Shown here in pieces: positions 35,912 through 45,309 of a DNA stretch of 64,000 nt. Made by a program: the position numbers and the translations under genes. The stretch spans positions 1 through 64,000 of the forward strand of contig CAJXUN010000011.1 in assembly GCA_913061475.1 (NCBI GenBank). Direction: 5' to 3'. This DNA is from an uncultured Colwellia sp. (GTDB taxonomy: Bacteria > Pseudomonadota > Gammaproteobacteria > Enterobacterales > Alteromonadaceae). Every line of letters begins with the position of its first letter. Within the stretch, counting starts at the first letter, position 1. The notes under the pieces were generated by a model. The model was not told the DNA's origin. It saw only the letters and a program-made list of their open reading frames with translations, and made no database searches.

Positions 35912-36664
35912 TCATATAGTATTATCGTGATGACTTTTGCTCATTTTTATTGCCGCCCAAATCATCAAACTTATCCAAGCCAGCGCCAAACTAAACCATT
36001 GAAAGGCATATGCTCGATGTTTTTCGGGTGGCATTACGATGGGCTGCCAATTTTTTTTATAACCAATACTTTCTTTTTTATCTAAGTAAACCACAAAGGG
36101 CAATAGTTTCTTGCCAATTAATTGTGAAAACTTATCTAATTCGATTTGCTGTACCCTTAAAGGCCAAGTTGGATTGGTAAGATTTTGCGCTTGTAATTGA
36201 ATACCCATTTCAATTTCTCGCACATGACCATTGATAATATGCTGTCCGGAAATTGCGGTTATTTCAGGTAATACATTGCGGTCTATAGAGCCTCGGACCC
36301 AGCCCAAATTAATCAATACGGCATTGCCACTACTTGTTATTATTTGATAAACACGATAGCCGAATCGCCCTTTATCAGGTTGGTTATCAAGTAGAAAAAC
36401 TTTATCGTCATCAAACTCACCGGCAAGTTTAATAGGTAAATCATTAATGCCATCTTGTAAGCCATTAAGTGCCAATACTTGGGTTAACGAAAGTGCCTGT
36501 TGTTGACTTAATTCACTAATGCGTTGTTGACGTTGTTCTTTTTCAAGTGCTCGGTCAATTTGCCAAAATCCAAGCTTGATTAATAACGAAAATACTAGCA
36601 TGGTAAATAAAACCATTGGCCAATTGAGTTGCTTTAATTTGTATTTAAGTGATACAAAATCCAT
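35912..36664 (-). CDS. SURF1 family cytochrome oxidase assembly protein
   Basis: A 250-aa protein with a membrane helix at each end (about 13-32 and 220-240) and the SURF1 core, including LGFWQIDRALEKEQRQ, VFLDNQ-type strand VFLLDNQPDKGRFGYRV, INLGWVRGS and PFVVYLDK. SURF1 helps insert heme A into subunit I. It follows the plus-strand DUF2909 gene and lies upstream of the 186-aa gene with a 55-bp gap. Confidence 0.92.
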   Translation of the reverse strand: MDFVSLKYKLKQLNWPMVLFTMLVFSLLIKLGFWQIDRALEKEQRQQRISELSQQQALSLTQVLALNGLQDGINDLPIKLAGEFDDDKVFLLDNQPDKGRFGYRVYQIITSSGNAVLINLGWVRGSIDRNVLPEITAISGQHIINGHVREIEMGIQLQAQNLTNPTWPLRVQQIELDKFSQLIGKKLLPFVVYLDKKESIGYKKNWQPIVMPPEKHRAYAFQWFSLALAWISLMIWAAIKMSKSHHDNTI

Positions 36665-36770
36665 AGACTACCGCGTGTTGACTAACTAAAAGCTCACTAA
36701 TACCAATTAAACTAACTAAGTAGTTTTTAAAATGCTCTAAATAAAAACAAATTATATAAGAGAGAATGTT

Positions 36771-36980
36771 GTGTTAATTAAAATTATTGTTGTCGGCTTA
36801 TTAGCCTTTATGATTTATAACCTGTTTCGCGCATTATTTATTATGAACAAAAATGATCCGAATAAACCTCCGATGTCAAAATTTATTGGTCGCAGGGTGA
36901 TAACCTCTGTCGCTATCGTCATACTACTATTGCTTGGCATACTCACTGGCGTGATAACGCCGAATCCACGTCCATATTAA
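36771..36980 (+). CDS. DUF2909-type twin-helix membrane protein
   Basis: A 69-aa protein with two membrane helices (about 3-25 and 42-64) and a basic cytoplasmic loop, KNDPNKPPMSKFIGRR. This matches DUF2909 small proteins found inside cytochrome oxidase clusters. It is transcribed opposite to its neighbours from a gap between coxC and SURF1, a usual arrangement. Function is unknown; an assembly factor is suspected from context. Confidence 0.8.
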   Translation: MLIKIIVVGLLAFMIYNLFRALFIMNKNDPNKPPMSKFIGRRVITSVAIVILLLLGILTGVITPNPRPY

Positions 36981-37004
36981 TGTCAATGACGCGTTAAGGT
37001 TAAA

Positions 37005-37042
37005 AGGAAGTGCGACGATTATGTTAAAAATCGGCACTTCCT
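37005..37042. terminator. Bidirectional terminator hairpin
   Basis: AGGAAGTGC (37005-37013) pairs with GCACTTCCT (37034-37042), with further CGATT/AATCG pairing inside. It sits between the convergent DUF2909 and coxC genes, with T/A-rich flanks on both sides. Confidence 0.75.
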
Positions 37043-37069
37043 ATTTATTTAACCTGAATAAATTATCTG

Positions 37070-37954
37070 TTAAATAATATAAACAAAAACAAATAATATC
37101 ACCCAAACTACATCAACAAAATGCCAATACCAACTTGCTGCTTGGAAGGCAAAATGATTTTTCGGGGTAAAATGACCTTTAAATACCCGAATCAGCATCA
37201 CCAATAGCATGATGGTACCTAAAGTTACATGCATACCATGAAAGCCAGTCAATAGATAAAAAGTATTCCCGTAAATGCCACTGTCTAAGTACAACTTCAT
37301 TTCATCAGCATAGCCATGGGCATACTCTAGACCTTGGCAATATAAAAATACACAACCTAAGAGTACCGTTAAGCCTAACCAAAATTTCAGTAAACCACGC
37401 TTTTCTTGCTCTAAAGAAACATGAGCAAAATGTGCAGTAACTGATGAAGTTAATAACAAAATAGTATTAATTAATGGCAAGCCATACCAACCCATAGCGG
37501 TTGTTGTCGTACCATCAGGGGTCTTAATTAATGGCCAAGTAGCAGTAAAATCAGGCCATAGTATGGCAGCTGTTGCGGCATTGTTACCGGCACCGTCAAG
37601 CCATGGTACCGAAAATGTGCGGGCATAAAGTAAAGCACCAAAAAATGCCGCAAAAAACATCACCTCAGAAAAAATAAACCAACTCATGCCTTGGCGGAAT
37701 GAATTATCCATTTGGTGACTATATTTTCCTGACATTGATTCGGTAATAACGTTGTTAAACCAACCAAACATCATATAAATAATCAACGCAATGCCGGCTA
37801 ATAAAATCCAGCCTCCACCGGAACTTTCAGGATTATTTAAATTAGAAACATAATTGCCCGCTCCGACGGCAATTAAAAATAGCGCGATAGCGCCGATGAT
37901 CGGCCATTTGCTTTGCGCTGGTACATAATAACTTTCGTATTCTTTTGTTGTCAT
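37070..37954 (-). CDS. coxC: Cytochrome c oxidase subunit III
   Basis: A 294-aa, seven-helix core subunit of the aa3-type oxidase. Motifs include MSWFIFSEVMFFAAFFGALL, with the conserved Glu, and the C-terminal HFAFQAASWYWHFVDVVWVI. I start it at ATG 37954, 7 nt after AGGGG; an in-frame ATG at 37969 overlaps the ribosome site. It follows ctaG by 30 bp in the coxB-coxA-ctaG-coxC operon. Confidence 0.95.
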   Translation of the reverse strand: MTTKEYESYYVPAQSKWPIIGAIALFLIAVGAGNYVSNLNNPESSGGGWILLAGIALIIYMMFGWFNNVITESMSGKYSHQMDNSFRQGMSWFIFSEVMFFAAFFGALLYARTFSVPWLDGAGNNAATAAILWPDFTATWPLIKTPDGTTTTAMGWYGLPLINTILLLTSSVTAHFAHVSLEQEKRGLLKFWLGLTVLLGCVFLYCQGLEYAHGYADEMKLYLDSGIYGNTFYLLTGFHGMHVTLGTIMLLVMLIRVFKGHFTPKNHFAFQAASWYWHFVDVVWVILFVFVYII

Positions 37955-37984
37955 TGTTGTTCCCCTCATTTAAGTGCCAAGCAC

Positions 37985-38563
37985 TTAAGAATCAACTGAG
38001 CTCGTAATGTCGTACAACGTGTACGATAGGGTAATGGTAGAAACGTCGTCGGGTAAGTCTAAGTCGACATAAAACTGTAATCCCATTTCAACGTCTTCAC
38101 TGGCTTTTAACGGCTGATTATTAAAACAAAAACATTCGATTTTTTGAAAATAAACAGCCGCCCTTCCTGGAGATACTGACGGCACAGCTTGGCCGACAAT
38201 ATCGCTTACAGACTCATTTTTGGCATAAAACTTAACGGTTTTTCTTTCACCTGGATGCACTTTCACTTCGTTAATCATCGGCTCAAATTGCCATGGAATA
38301 CCCTTGGCTGTTCGAGTCAAAAATTGCACTGTGATAGTACGTTCAGTATCGATACCGACAGCGTTATAACTGGCTGCCACATCAGATGTTTTCCCGTTTA
38401 ATCCGGTGATATCACAAAACACGTCATATAACGGCACCATCGCAAAGCCAAAACCAAACATACCAAAGACAATCAGCATCAGTTTTTTTACGGTTTTCTT
38501 CACTGAAGCATCATGCGTTTGTGCTTGTTTTGATAATTTATTTTGCGATTTGCCGTTAGTCAT
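37985..38563 (-). CDS. ctaG: Cytochrome c oxidase assembly protein CtaG/Cox11
   Basis: A 192-aa protein with one membrane helix (about 28-48) and a periplasmic domain carrying the copper-binding CFCFNNQPL. Cox11 inserts CuB into subunit I. The conserved MVPLYDVFCDITGLNGKT and the C-terminal TLSYTLYD are present. It is 11 bp downstream of coxA. Confidence 0.95.
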   Translation of the reverse strand: MTNGKSQNKLSKQAQTHDASVKKTVKKLMLIVFGMFGFGFAMVPLYDVFCDITGLNGKTSDVAASYNAVGIDTERTITVQFLTRTAKGIPWQFEPMINEVKVHPGERKTVKFYAKNESVSDIVGQAVPSVSPGRAAVYFQKIECFCFNNQPLKASEDVEMGLQFYVDLDLPDDVSTITLSYTLYDITSSVDS

Positions 38564-38574
38564 TTTGTACCCAA

Positions 38575-40179
38575 TTAATCAATTTTCGGTGGTGTTTCAA
38601 AGGTGTGGTATGGCGCAGGGCTAGGCACTGTCCATTCTAACCCTTCCGCTCCATCCCAAGGTTTTGCCGGTGCTTTTTCGCCACCTTTAATACACTTAAT
38701 GACGAGCACTAAGAAAATTAATTGTGAGATACCAAAAGCAAAACCACCAATACTGACCCACTTATTAAAGTCAGCAAATTGCAAGGCATAATCAGGAATA
38801 CGACGCGGCATACCTGCTAAACCTAAAAAGTGCATTGGGAAGAATAATAAGTTCACAGAAACTAATGAACACCAAAAGTGCCACTTACTTAAGGTATCGT
38901 TGTACATATAGCCAGTCCATTTTGGTAGCCAGTAATAAGCGCCGGCAAAAATGGAAAATAACGCACCTGTAACTAATACATAGTGAAAGTGAGCAACAAC
39001 GAAGTAAGTATCATGATATTGAAAATCTACCGGTGTCATTGCTAGCATCAAGCCAGAGAAACCACCAATAGTGAACAATATAACGAAGGCAATAGAGAAC
39101 AACATTGGCGTTTCGAAACTAATTGAGCCACGCCACATAGTTGCCGCCCAGTTAAAGACTTTCACACCAGTAGGCACCGCAATTAGCATTGTGCAGTACA
39201 TGAAGAACAGTTCGCCAAATAACGGCATACCTGTGGTAAACATGTGATGCGCCCAAACGATGAACGACAAGAAGGCAATTGATGCAGTCGCGTAAACCAT
39301 TGAGCTATAGCCAAATAGTGGTTTGCGTGAAAATGCTGGAATAGTCGTAGATACAATACCAAACGCAGGCAAAATCATAATGTAAACTTCAGGATGACCA
39401 AAGAACCAGAAAATATGCTGGAACATCACGGGGTCACCACCACCGGCGGCATCAAAGAAACTGGTACCAAAGTAGGTATCAGTTAACACCATAGTGACCG
39501 TACCCGCGAGCACCGGCATTACCGCTATTAGCAAGTACGCCGTAATGAAAAATGTCCAAACAAACAATGGCATTTTCATATAAGTCATACCTGGCGCACG
39601 CATATTCATAATGGTTACTACAATATTAATAGCCCCCATAATTGACGATATACCCATGATATGAACAGCAAAAACAAAAAATGCGGTACTACCATTACTG
39701 TAGGTCGTTGATAATGGCGCATAGAACGTCCAACCAAAGTTTGGTGCACCGCTTTCCATAAAGAACGACGATAATAAAATAGCAAAAGCAAAAGGTAAGA
39801 TCCAAAAGCTCCAGTTATTCAACCGTGGTAGTGCCATATCTGGCGCACCAACCATCATAGGTAGCATCCAGTTAGCCAAGCCAGTAAAGGCCGGCATAAT
39901 AGCGCCAAAGACCATAATAAGACCGTGTACTGTGGTCATTTGGTTAAAGAAATCAGGCTCAACTATCTGTAAACCCGGCTGAAATAACTCAGCACGGATA
40001 ACCAGCGCCATCACGCCGCCAGTTAAAAACATGATAAATGAGAACCACAAGTACATCGAACCTATGTCTTTATGGTTAGTGGTATATAACCAGCGTTTCA
40101 GGCCGGTCATTTTATGATCATGGTGCTCACCGTCATGTGAATCATGCTCGGATTGATCATTAATTACATCTGTAGTCAT
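38575..40179 (-). CDS. coxA: Cytochrome c oxidase subunit I (aa3 type)
   Basis: A 534-aa, twelve-helix catalytic subunit. The CuB ligand motif WFFGHPEVYIMILPAFG includes the Glu of the D-channel, so this is an A1-type heme-copper oxidase. AHHMFTTG gives the CuB histidine pair, and HDTYFVVAHFHYVLVTG gives the heme a/a3 ligands. An N-terminal His/Asp-rich tail (SEHDSHDGEHHDHK) precedes the first helix and might bind metal. It is 12 bp after coxB. Confidence 0.97.
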   Translation of the reverse strand: MTTDVINDQSEHDSHDGEHHDHKMTGLKRWLYTTNHKDIGSMYLWFSFIMFLTGGVMALVIRAELFQPGLQIVEPDFFNQMTTVHGLIMVFGAIMPAFTGLANWMLPMMVGAPDMALPRLNNWSFWILPFAFAILLSSFFMESGAPNFGWTFYAPLSTTYSNGSTAFFVFAVHIMGISSIMGAINIVVTIMNMRAPGMTYMKMPLFVWTFFITAYLLIAVMPVLAGTVTMVLTDTYFGTSFFDAAGGGDPVMFQHIFWFFGHPEVYIMILPAFGIVSTTIPAFSRKPLFGYSSMVYATASIAFLSFIVWAHHMFTTGMPLFGELFFMYCTMLIAVPTGVKVFNWAATMWRGSISFETPMLFSIAFVILFTIGGFSGLMLAMTPVDFQYHDTYFVVAHFHYVLVTGALFSIFAGAYYWLPKWTGYMYNDTLSKWHFWCSLVSVNLLFFPMHFLGLAGMPRRIPDYALQFADFNKWVSIGGFAFGISQLIFLVLVIKCIKGGEKAPAKPWDGAEGLEWTVPSPAPYHTFETPPKID

Positions 40180-40191
40180 TATAACGCCTCC

Positions 40192-41754
40192 CTACTTCGC
40201 GCTAGCAGCAACATCTGCTGGCTGGACTAAATCACCGGTATTGTTACCCCAAGCATTACGCTCGTATGTGACAACCGCAGCAATTTGCGTTTTAGTTAAT
40301 TGGCCGCCAAAAGCTGCCATCGCTGGATTTTTCTTACTGCCGTTTAATACCATATCGATATGAACCGCTACATCGCCCATAGCTATAGCACTGCCTTTAA
40401 GGGCAGGGAACACTGGCGCCATACCAGCTCCACTGGCTTGATGACAAGCTGCACAAGCGGTCATGTAAACTTCTTCACCCATAGTCATTAATTCGTCTTG
40501 GCTATAAACCTTAGCTAAATCTTCTGCCGGAATGATGTCTTCAATAACGTCAGCCACTTGCTCAGTAACATTTTCTACCGCTTCTTCAACGGTATCTAAG
40601 ATACTTGTTTCTGTACTACCCGACACAGCTTTTACATCGGCGGCTTGCACAGCATCACCGGTATTGTTACCCCAAGCATTACGCTCGTAAGTTACAACCG
40701 CGGCAATTTCTTTTAAACTTAATTGCTTGCCATAACCTTGCATACCTGTACCGGCTTTACCGTTATAAACAATATCAATATGCTCGCTAGCTGGACCTGT
40801 TGTAGCAACCGCACTGCCTTTAAGGGCTGGAAATGCGGGTGGTAAACCTTGTCCACTGACTTGATGACACGCGGCACAATAGGCAGTGTAAGTAGTTTCA
40901 CCTAATTGCATTAATTCTTCCATCGGCACAGAAGCATTTAACGATGCGGCTTCTGCAGCGGCGGCGTTAGCTTTTAGTTGCTTCTGCTCATCAAGCCAGA
41001 TGGCGTAATCAGCTTCAGATTTAACTTCGACAACTATCGGCATAAAGCCGTGGTCTTTACCACACAACTCAGCACATTGGCCGCGATAAACACCGGGTTC
41101 ATCGACCTTAGTCCAAGCTTCGTTAATAAAACCTGGGTTGGCATCTTGTTTAACTGCAAATGCTGGCACCCACCAAGCGTGAATAACATCATCAGAGGTA
41201 ATAACAAAACGTACTTTTTTGTTGGTTGGTATTACCAAAGGACGATCAACTTCTAGTAGGTAATGTTCACCTTTTTCTGCTGACGTACCATCTTGGTTTT
41301 CGTATTGTTCACGTGGAGTAGAAAGCACCGAATAAAACTCAAGATCTTGATCAAAGTACTTATAATGCCACTTCCACTGGGAACCAGTCACTTGAATCGT
41401 CAAATCCGCATCATCGTTATTTTCCATATCGATAAGCGTAATAGTGGCAGGAACAGCCATAGCGATTAGAATAACGACAGGAATAGCCGTCCAGAGAATT
41501 TCAACTTTTGTGCTTTCATGGAAGGTTGCTGGTTTAACGCCTTTTGATTTACGGTGAAACACCATAGACCAAAACATAGCACCAAATACCACAATCCCAA
41601 TGGCAGTACAGATATAGAGCACCAACATATGTAAATCGTATACGTCTCTACTTACTTCTGTTACACCCTTGGTTAAGTTCAGCGACATATCTGCCCAAAC
41701 TGAACTAGACAACAAGCCCCCTAGCAACAGCACACCTAGGTTACGTCTTTTCAC
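40192..41754 (-). CDS. coxB: Cytochrome c oxidase subunit II with two fused cytochrome c domains
   Basis: A 520-aa fusion. Signal/anchor helices (about 1-22, 42-65 and 88-109) precede the CuA domain: aromatic GSQWKWHY (124-131) and CuA ligands H192, C227, C231, H235, M238 (QCAELCGKDHGFM). Two class-I cytochrome c domains follow, each with CAACH (293-297 and 434-438), joined by an acidic linker (about 380-420). The two domains are clear duplicates: both contain ALKGSA, then TYERNAWGNNTGD. Single-heme caa3 subunits are common; a tandem di-heme tail is less usual. First gene of the oxidase operon, with an FNR-like box about 170 bp upstream. Confidence 0.95.
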   Translation of the reverse strand: MKRRNLGVLLLGGLLSSSVWADMSLNLTKGVTEVSRDVYDLHMLVLYICTAIGIVVFGAMFWSMVFHRKSKGVKPATFHESTKVEILWTAIPVVILIAMAVPATITLIDMENNDDADLTIQVTGSQWKWHYKYFDQDLEFYSVLSTPREQYENQDGTSAEKGEHYLLEVDRPLVIPTNKKVRFVITSDDVIHAWWVPAFAVKQDANPGFINEAWTKVDEPGVYRGQCAELCGKDHGFMPIVVEVKSEADYAIWLDEQKQLKANAAAAEAASLNASVPMEELMQLGETTYTAYCAACHQVSGQGLPPAFPALKGSAVATTGPASEHIDIVYNGKAGTGMQGYGKQLSLKEIAAVVTYERNAWGNNTGDAVQAADVKAVSGSTETSILDTVEEAVENVTEQVADVIEDIIPAEDLAKVYSQDELMTMGEEVYMTACAACHQASGAGMAPVFPALKGSAIAMGDVAVHIDMVLNGSKKNPAMAAFGGQLTKTQIAAVVTYERNAWGNNTGDLVQPADVAASAK

Positions 41755-42420
41755 TCGACATCTCCTTCACCCTTTAAAGGCCAAATAACACAGTTTATTT
41801 ATCAAAAAAAACGATTATTTAGCGCATACATTTATTATTATTTAAGTGACGCATATTTAGACAACCGTCAATTGCGCCCTATTGTTATGTTTGTACGTTT
41901 TCTAGACTAGAATTACTTAAAACTTGATCAGGGTCAATTTAAAATTTCAAAAGAGCTATAAATAAAAGCTAATAAATACAATAGAGTAATAACCCTAAAT
42001 ACTGCTATAACACCATTTTTAAAAGGATTGCTTTAATGTTTACTTTTTGTTCAAGGGTGATAATTCATGTTGAATAATAAATAATTATCACAAAAAGTTA
42101 TCGTATAAAAAACAATCTATTGAGTGTATATCTTGGCGAGAATATGAATTATTCTAAACAAACAAACGCTAGGTACAAAATAACTAACAAAAGTAAGAAA
42201 ATAGCAAATTTTAATCAGCAAGCATCTTGAGCTTTATTTTTGGCAAGTTCGCAGAATTATATGAAGTAAATTAGCTGGCATATATTATCAAACAAAAAAT
42301 CTATAGTGTTTGATCGTTTTTGGGAGAGAAAAATGAAATAAGAAAATGACTGCAGATTGAAGTTTTTTTAACTAACCTGCAGCTCGATATCGTTTTATAG
42401 TAGACAAATTAATCGTTTAT
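41755..42420. other. 666-bp cox promoter and lexA downstream region
   Basis: No gene is visible. The region holds the promoter of the leftward cox operon, with an FNR-like box at 41924-41937. At its right end, CTGCAG arms (42350-42355, 42377-42382) enclose a T-rich hairpin that may end lexA transcription. The central 300 bp is AT-rich without structure that I can name. Confidence 0.5.
41924..41937. promoter_or_regulatory. FNR/ANR-like box upstream of the cox operon
   Basis: TTGATCAGGGTCAA differs from the consensus TTGAT-N4-ATCAA at one position. It lies 170-183 bp before the coxB start. An oxygen-responsive FNR-type regulator repressing or tuning the low-affinity oxidase would be logical, but that is inferred. 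Confidence 0.55.
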
Positions 42421-43035
42421 TTACATCCAGTCAGCAGCGCGAATAACACCAACCGCTATACCTTCAACATTAAAATTTTGCGACGTTAAATCAACCTTAA
42501 TTGGTGAAAAGTCTTCATTTTCAGCATGCAAATAAACTATATTGCCCTCACGCTTAAAACGCTTAACGGTAACATCATCTTCAACACGGGCGACAATTAC
42601 TTGGCCATTTTTCACATCAGTAGTTTGATGTACAGCCAACAAATCGCCATCTAAAATACCGATATCTTTCATACTTTCGCCATTAACACGTAGCAAATAA
42701 TCAGCGGCAGGACGAAATAAACTGCCGTCTATTTTATAGTGCTGCTCTACATGCTCTTGGGCTAAAATAGGTTCGCCAGCGGCAACACGACCTATCAACG
42801 GCAAACCATCTTCTTCGATAAATTCTTCCGCAAGACGAATGCCACGAGATGTGCCTGGCAGCATTTCGATATAGCCTTTTTTGGCTAACGCTTTTAAATG
42901 CTCTTCAGCGGCATTAGCCGATTTAAAGCCGAAAAAATTAGCTATTTCTGCACGTGTTGGCGGCATACCCGTATCAGAAATCTTTTCTCTGATCAGATCA
43001 AAAATCTGTTGTTGCCTTGGTGTTAAAGGGCGCAT
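42421..43035 (-). CDS. lexA: LexA SOS repressor
   Basis: A 204-aa repressor-protease. The N-terminal winged HTH opens [19 protein letters not shown]. The autocleavage site is A86-G87 (GRVAAGEPI), with catalytic Ser121 ([10 protein letters not shown]) and Lys158 (DDVTVKRF). All elements are intact. Two SOS boxes precede it, so it is autoregulated. It is monocistronic here; dinF and sulA are not neighbours. Confidence 0.97.
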   Translation of the reverse strand: MRPLTPRQQQIFDLIREKISDTGMPPTRAEIANFFGFKSANAAEEHLKALAKKGYIEMLPGTSRGIRLAEEFIEEDGLPLIGRVAAGEPILAQEHVEQHYKIDGSLFRPAADYLLRVNGESMKDIGILDGDLLAVHQTTDVKNGQVIVARVEDDVTVKRFKREGNIVYLHAENEDFSPIKVDLTSQNFNVEGIAVGVIRAADWM

Positions 43036-43065
43036 AGTTATTCCTTAATCGACTTACAAGCAAGC

Positions 43066-43102
43066 CTGTATTTTTAAACAGTATTACTGTCATTGTATAC
43101 AG
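43066..43102. promoter_or_regulatory. Two SOS (LexA) boxes upstream of lexA
   Basis: CTG-N10-CAG occurs at 43066-43081 and again at 43087-43102, the second flanked by TA and GC as TACTGT...ATACAGGC. The centres are 21 bp apart, two helical turns. The pair lies 31-67 bp upstream of the lexA start, as in E. coli lexA. Confidence 0.92.
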
Positions 43103-43130
43103 GCTGTAAATAAAGGCAAGGACTTATTGT

Positions 43131-43235
43131 CCCGCGACAAAGCGGGTTAAGCGAAACGGGGATTAATTCCCCGTGATCACCATGAGTAGCTCACAAGGTA
43201 GGAGAGCCCATCCAAATACAATTTGCTGACGGGCT
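43131..43235. other. Structured intergenic segment with three stems
   Basis: Between the lexA promoter and the chemoreceptor gene are three short GC-rich hairpins in an otherwise AT-rich gap: CCCGC/GCGGG (43131-43146), ACGGGGA/TCCCCGT (43156-43174) and AGCCC/GGGCT (43205-43235). No T-run follows. It could be a repeat element or part of a structured RNA downstream of the receptor gene. Confidence 0.35.
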
Positions 43236-43253
43236 AGGTCATCAAATTGATGA

Positions 43254-45095
43254 TTATATTTTAAAAATACTTGCCTCTTCGTGTAGCTTACTAGCAAGAG
43301 TCGCTACATCATCACTAGCACGAGAGTTCTCTTGTGAGTCATTAGCAACTTGCTCGCCGATATCTCTTATTCGGATAATATTTTCATCAACTTCTTTGAC
43401 AACAATCGATTGCTGCTCGACCGCTGTTGCAACAAGCACGGTCATTTCAGCAATAGCATTAACGTCGGTGATAATCTCATTAAGCACTTCTTCGGTCTCT
43501 TGCGCTTGGTTAACACTATTTAACCCTTGCTCTTTACAAATCCCCACAGTAGTAACAATTTCCGACGTGGTTACTTGTAGTTCGTTGATAATTGTCGTGA
43601 TTTCAGCGGTAGAATCTTGTGTGCGAATAGCTAGTGTTCTTACTTCATCAGCAACCACGGCAAAACCTCGCCCTTGCTCTCCAGCTCTTGCCGCTTCGAT
43701 TGCAGCATTAAGTGCCAGTAAATTAGTTTGATCGGCTATGCCTTTAATGACTTCCAGCACTGATGTAATGCCGTTACTTTTTGCTTGCAACTGCACAATT
43801 TCTTCACCTGCAGTATTCAGCTGTGCAGATAATTCATTAATATTTACCACGGTACTGTCAAGTTTTTCTTTGCCTTCTAGTGCCTTAACTGATGCTCCAT
43901 CCGTTTTATCTTTGGTTTGGCGTGCATTGTTAGCGATCTCGCCAGCCACGATGCCCATTTCCGTCACTGCGGTTGCCACCATGTCACTTTCATGTGATTG
44001 GTTAACAATCCCTTCCGTAGTTTTTGCGACACTTTTCGAAACCACGGATGACGAAGCACTTAATGCGTCAACCGTTTTGTTAATACTTTTAATTAAGGTT
44101 TGAAAATGTGCCATGAAAATATTGAATTCTTTTGAAATAGTACCGATTTCGTCATGGCGTTCTTCAATGCGCTGAGTCAGATCATTGCCTTTTCTTATTT
44201 CGGAAATGCGCTTTGAGAAATTAGTCAATGGCGAGATAATTTGCTGTGCAACAATAATAACCACCACAGCAATCAGCAATGATACGATTAGCGTCACAAT
44301 TAGATGTTGTGTGTGGCTTTGCTCAATGCCTTCGCTAATATATTGATTCAAAATAACAATTTCTTTATTTAGTTCGCTTTCTGCACCTTTTACAGTTTTG
44401 CGCATATTGCCACGAATTCCTGATTTTTCATCCAAACCAATTTTCTTAGACATGGCAAAAAATTGCTCAAATTCACTTACATAAGTTGATAGCAGTTGTT
44501 CAGCATTCGCATCAGACAAACGCATTTTTAGTTTATTTGAAGTTTCAAGCAGGCGTCCGAGATATTTTTCATCGCTACGTAAAATAAAGTCTTTCTCATG
44601 CCTTCTTAGCGTCAATAAATAGGTATGTGACTCAAAGTCATTCGCAGCTTCAATATTGGTTTCTAATGCATGGGTGGCATCTCTAAGCTTGCCATAAAAG
44701 CCTGAGCTTTTATCTAGGCCTTGTGCTATTGAGGCAGTGATTAACTGCTCAAATGTTTGCTGATATGTTTGTAAGCTATTTTTAATAGTCGTTAATTTAG
44801 TTTCTGTAATGTCAGTCGAAATTAACCGTTGTTCCAAGCCACTAATTAGCTGTAATGCTTGTTTAAACGTATCATTAAATGTTTTTTGATATTTTACATC
44901 TTTGCGCAGTAAAAAATCTTTTTCATTACGACGTAATTGCAACATGGCAATTTGTAAATCTTTCAATTCTGATTTGATTTCAACTAAATTTGTCACTTTA
45001 TCTTGATTTGCAGTGTTTTCCATATACAAACCAAAGAGACCTAATATAACCAAGGACACTATGACGTAAAGCTTTTGCTTAATAGTAAATTTCAT
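43254..45095 (-). CDS. Methyl-accepting chemotaxis protein with HBM-type sensor
   Basis: A 613-aa receptor. It starts at ATG 45095 ([10 protein letters not shown]); five more codons upstream are possible. A first membrane helix (about 8-25) is followed by a helical periplasmic domain with two copies of an LRRxEKDFxLR motif, the mark of helical bimodular (HBM) sensors such as McpS. A second helix lies near residue 275, then HAMP and the conserved signalling hairpin [23 protein letters not shown] sensors bind organic acids; the ligand here is not known. The gene is monocistronic. Confidence 0.92.
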   Translation of the reverse strand: MKFTIKQKLYVIVSLVILGLFGLYMENTANQDKVTNLVEIKSELKDLQIAMLQLRRNEKDFLLRKDVKYQKTFNDTFKQALQLISGLEQRLISTDITETKLTTIKNSLQTYQQTFEQLITASIAQGLDKSSGFYGKLRDATHALETNIEAANDFESHTYLLTLRRHEKDFILRSDEKYLGRLLETSNKLKMRLSDANAEQLLSTYVSEFEQFFAMSKKIGLDEKSGIRGNMRKTVKGAESELNKEIVILNQYISEGIEQSHTQHLIVTLIVSLLIAVVVIIVAQQIISPLTNFSKRISEIRKGNDLTQRIEERHDEIGTISKEFNIFMAHFQTLIKSINKTVDALSASSSVVSKSVAKTTEGIVNQSHESDMVATAVTEMGIVAGEIANNARQTKDKTDGASVKALEGKEKLDSTVVNINELSAQLNTAGEEIVQLQAKSNGITSVLEVIKGIADQTNLLALNAAIEAARAGEQGRGFAVVADEVRTLAIRTQDSTAEITTIINELQVTTSEIVTTVGICKEQGLNSVNQAQETEEVLNEIITDVNAIAEMTVLVATAVEQQSIVVKEVDENIIRIRDIGEQVANDSQENSRASDDVATLASKLHEEASIFKI

Positions 45096-45294
45096 ATAAC
45101 ATCTCAACAACGTAAAAGAATGGAAGTAATTGACAACAGTATAAAATCTATTTGCTCACTCCGCTATATTTCGATTAGCCCTCTTTAACACCAAAACAAC
45201 AACATCTTTATTAACAACGACTTATATTAAACTTAATTTACACACTAGCTAAACATAAAAGAGCAAGTTAATATCAATTAAATATTAAATATCA

Positions 45295-45309
45295 ATAGAT
45301 ATTAACTAT
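45295..45309. promoter_or_regulatory. Candidate OxyR half-operator at the oxyR start
   Basis: ATAG-N7-CTAT matches half of the OxyR operator and overlaps the oxyR start codon. The partner half upstream is poorly conserved. OxyR autorepression is known in E. coli, so this is a plausible but weak site. Confidence 0.4.

Noticed and set aside
43396..44103. Long antisense frames inside the chemoreceptor gene
   Set aside because: They mirror the codon pattern of the conserved signalling domain on the other strand and have Ser/Thr/Val-rich shadow composition.
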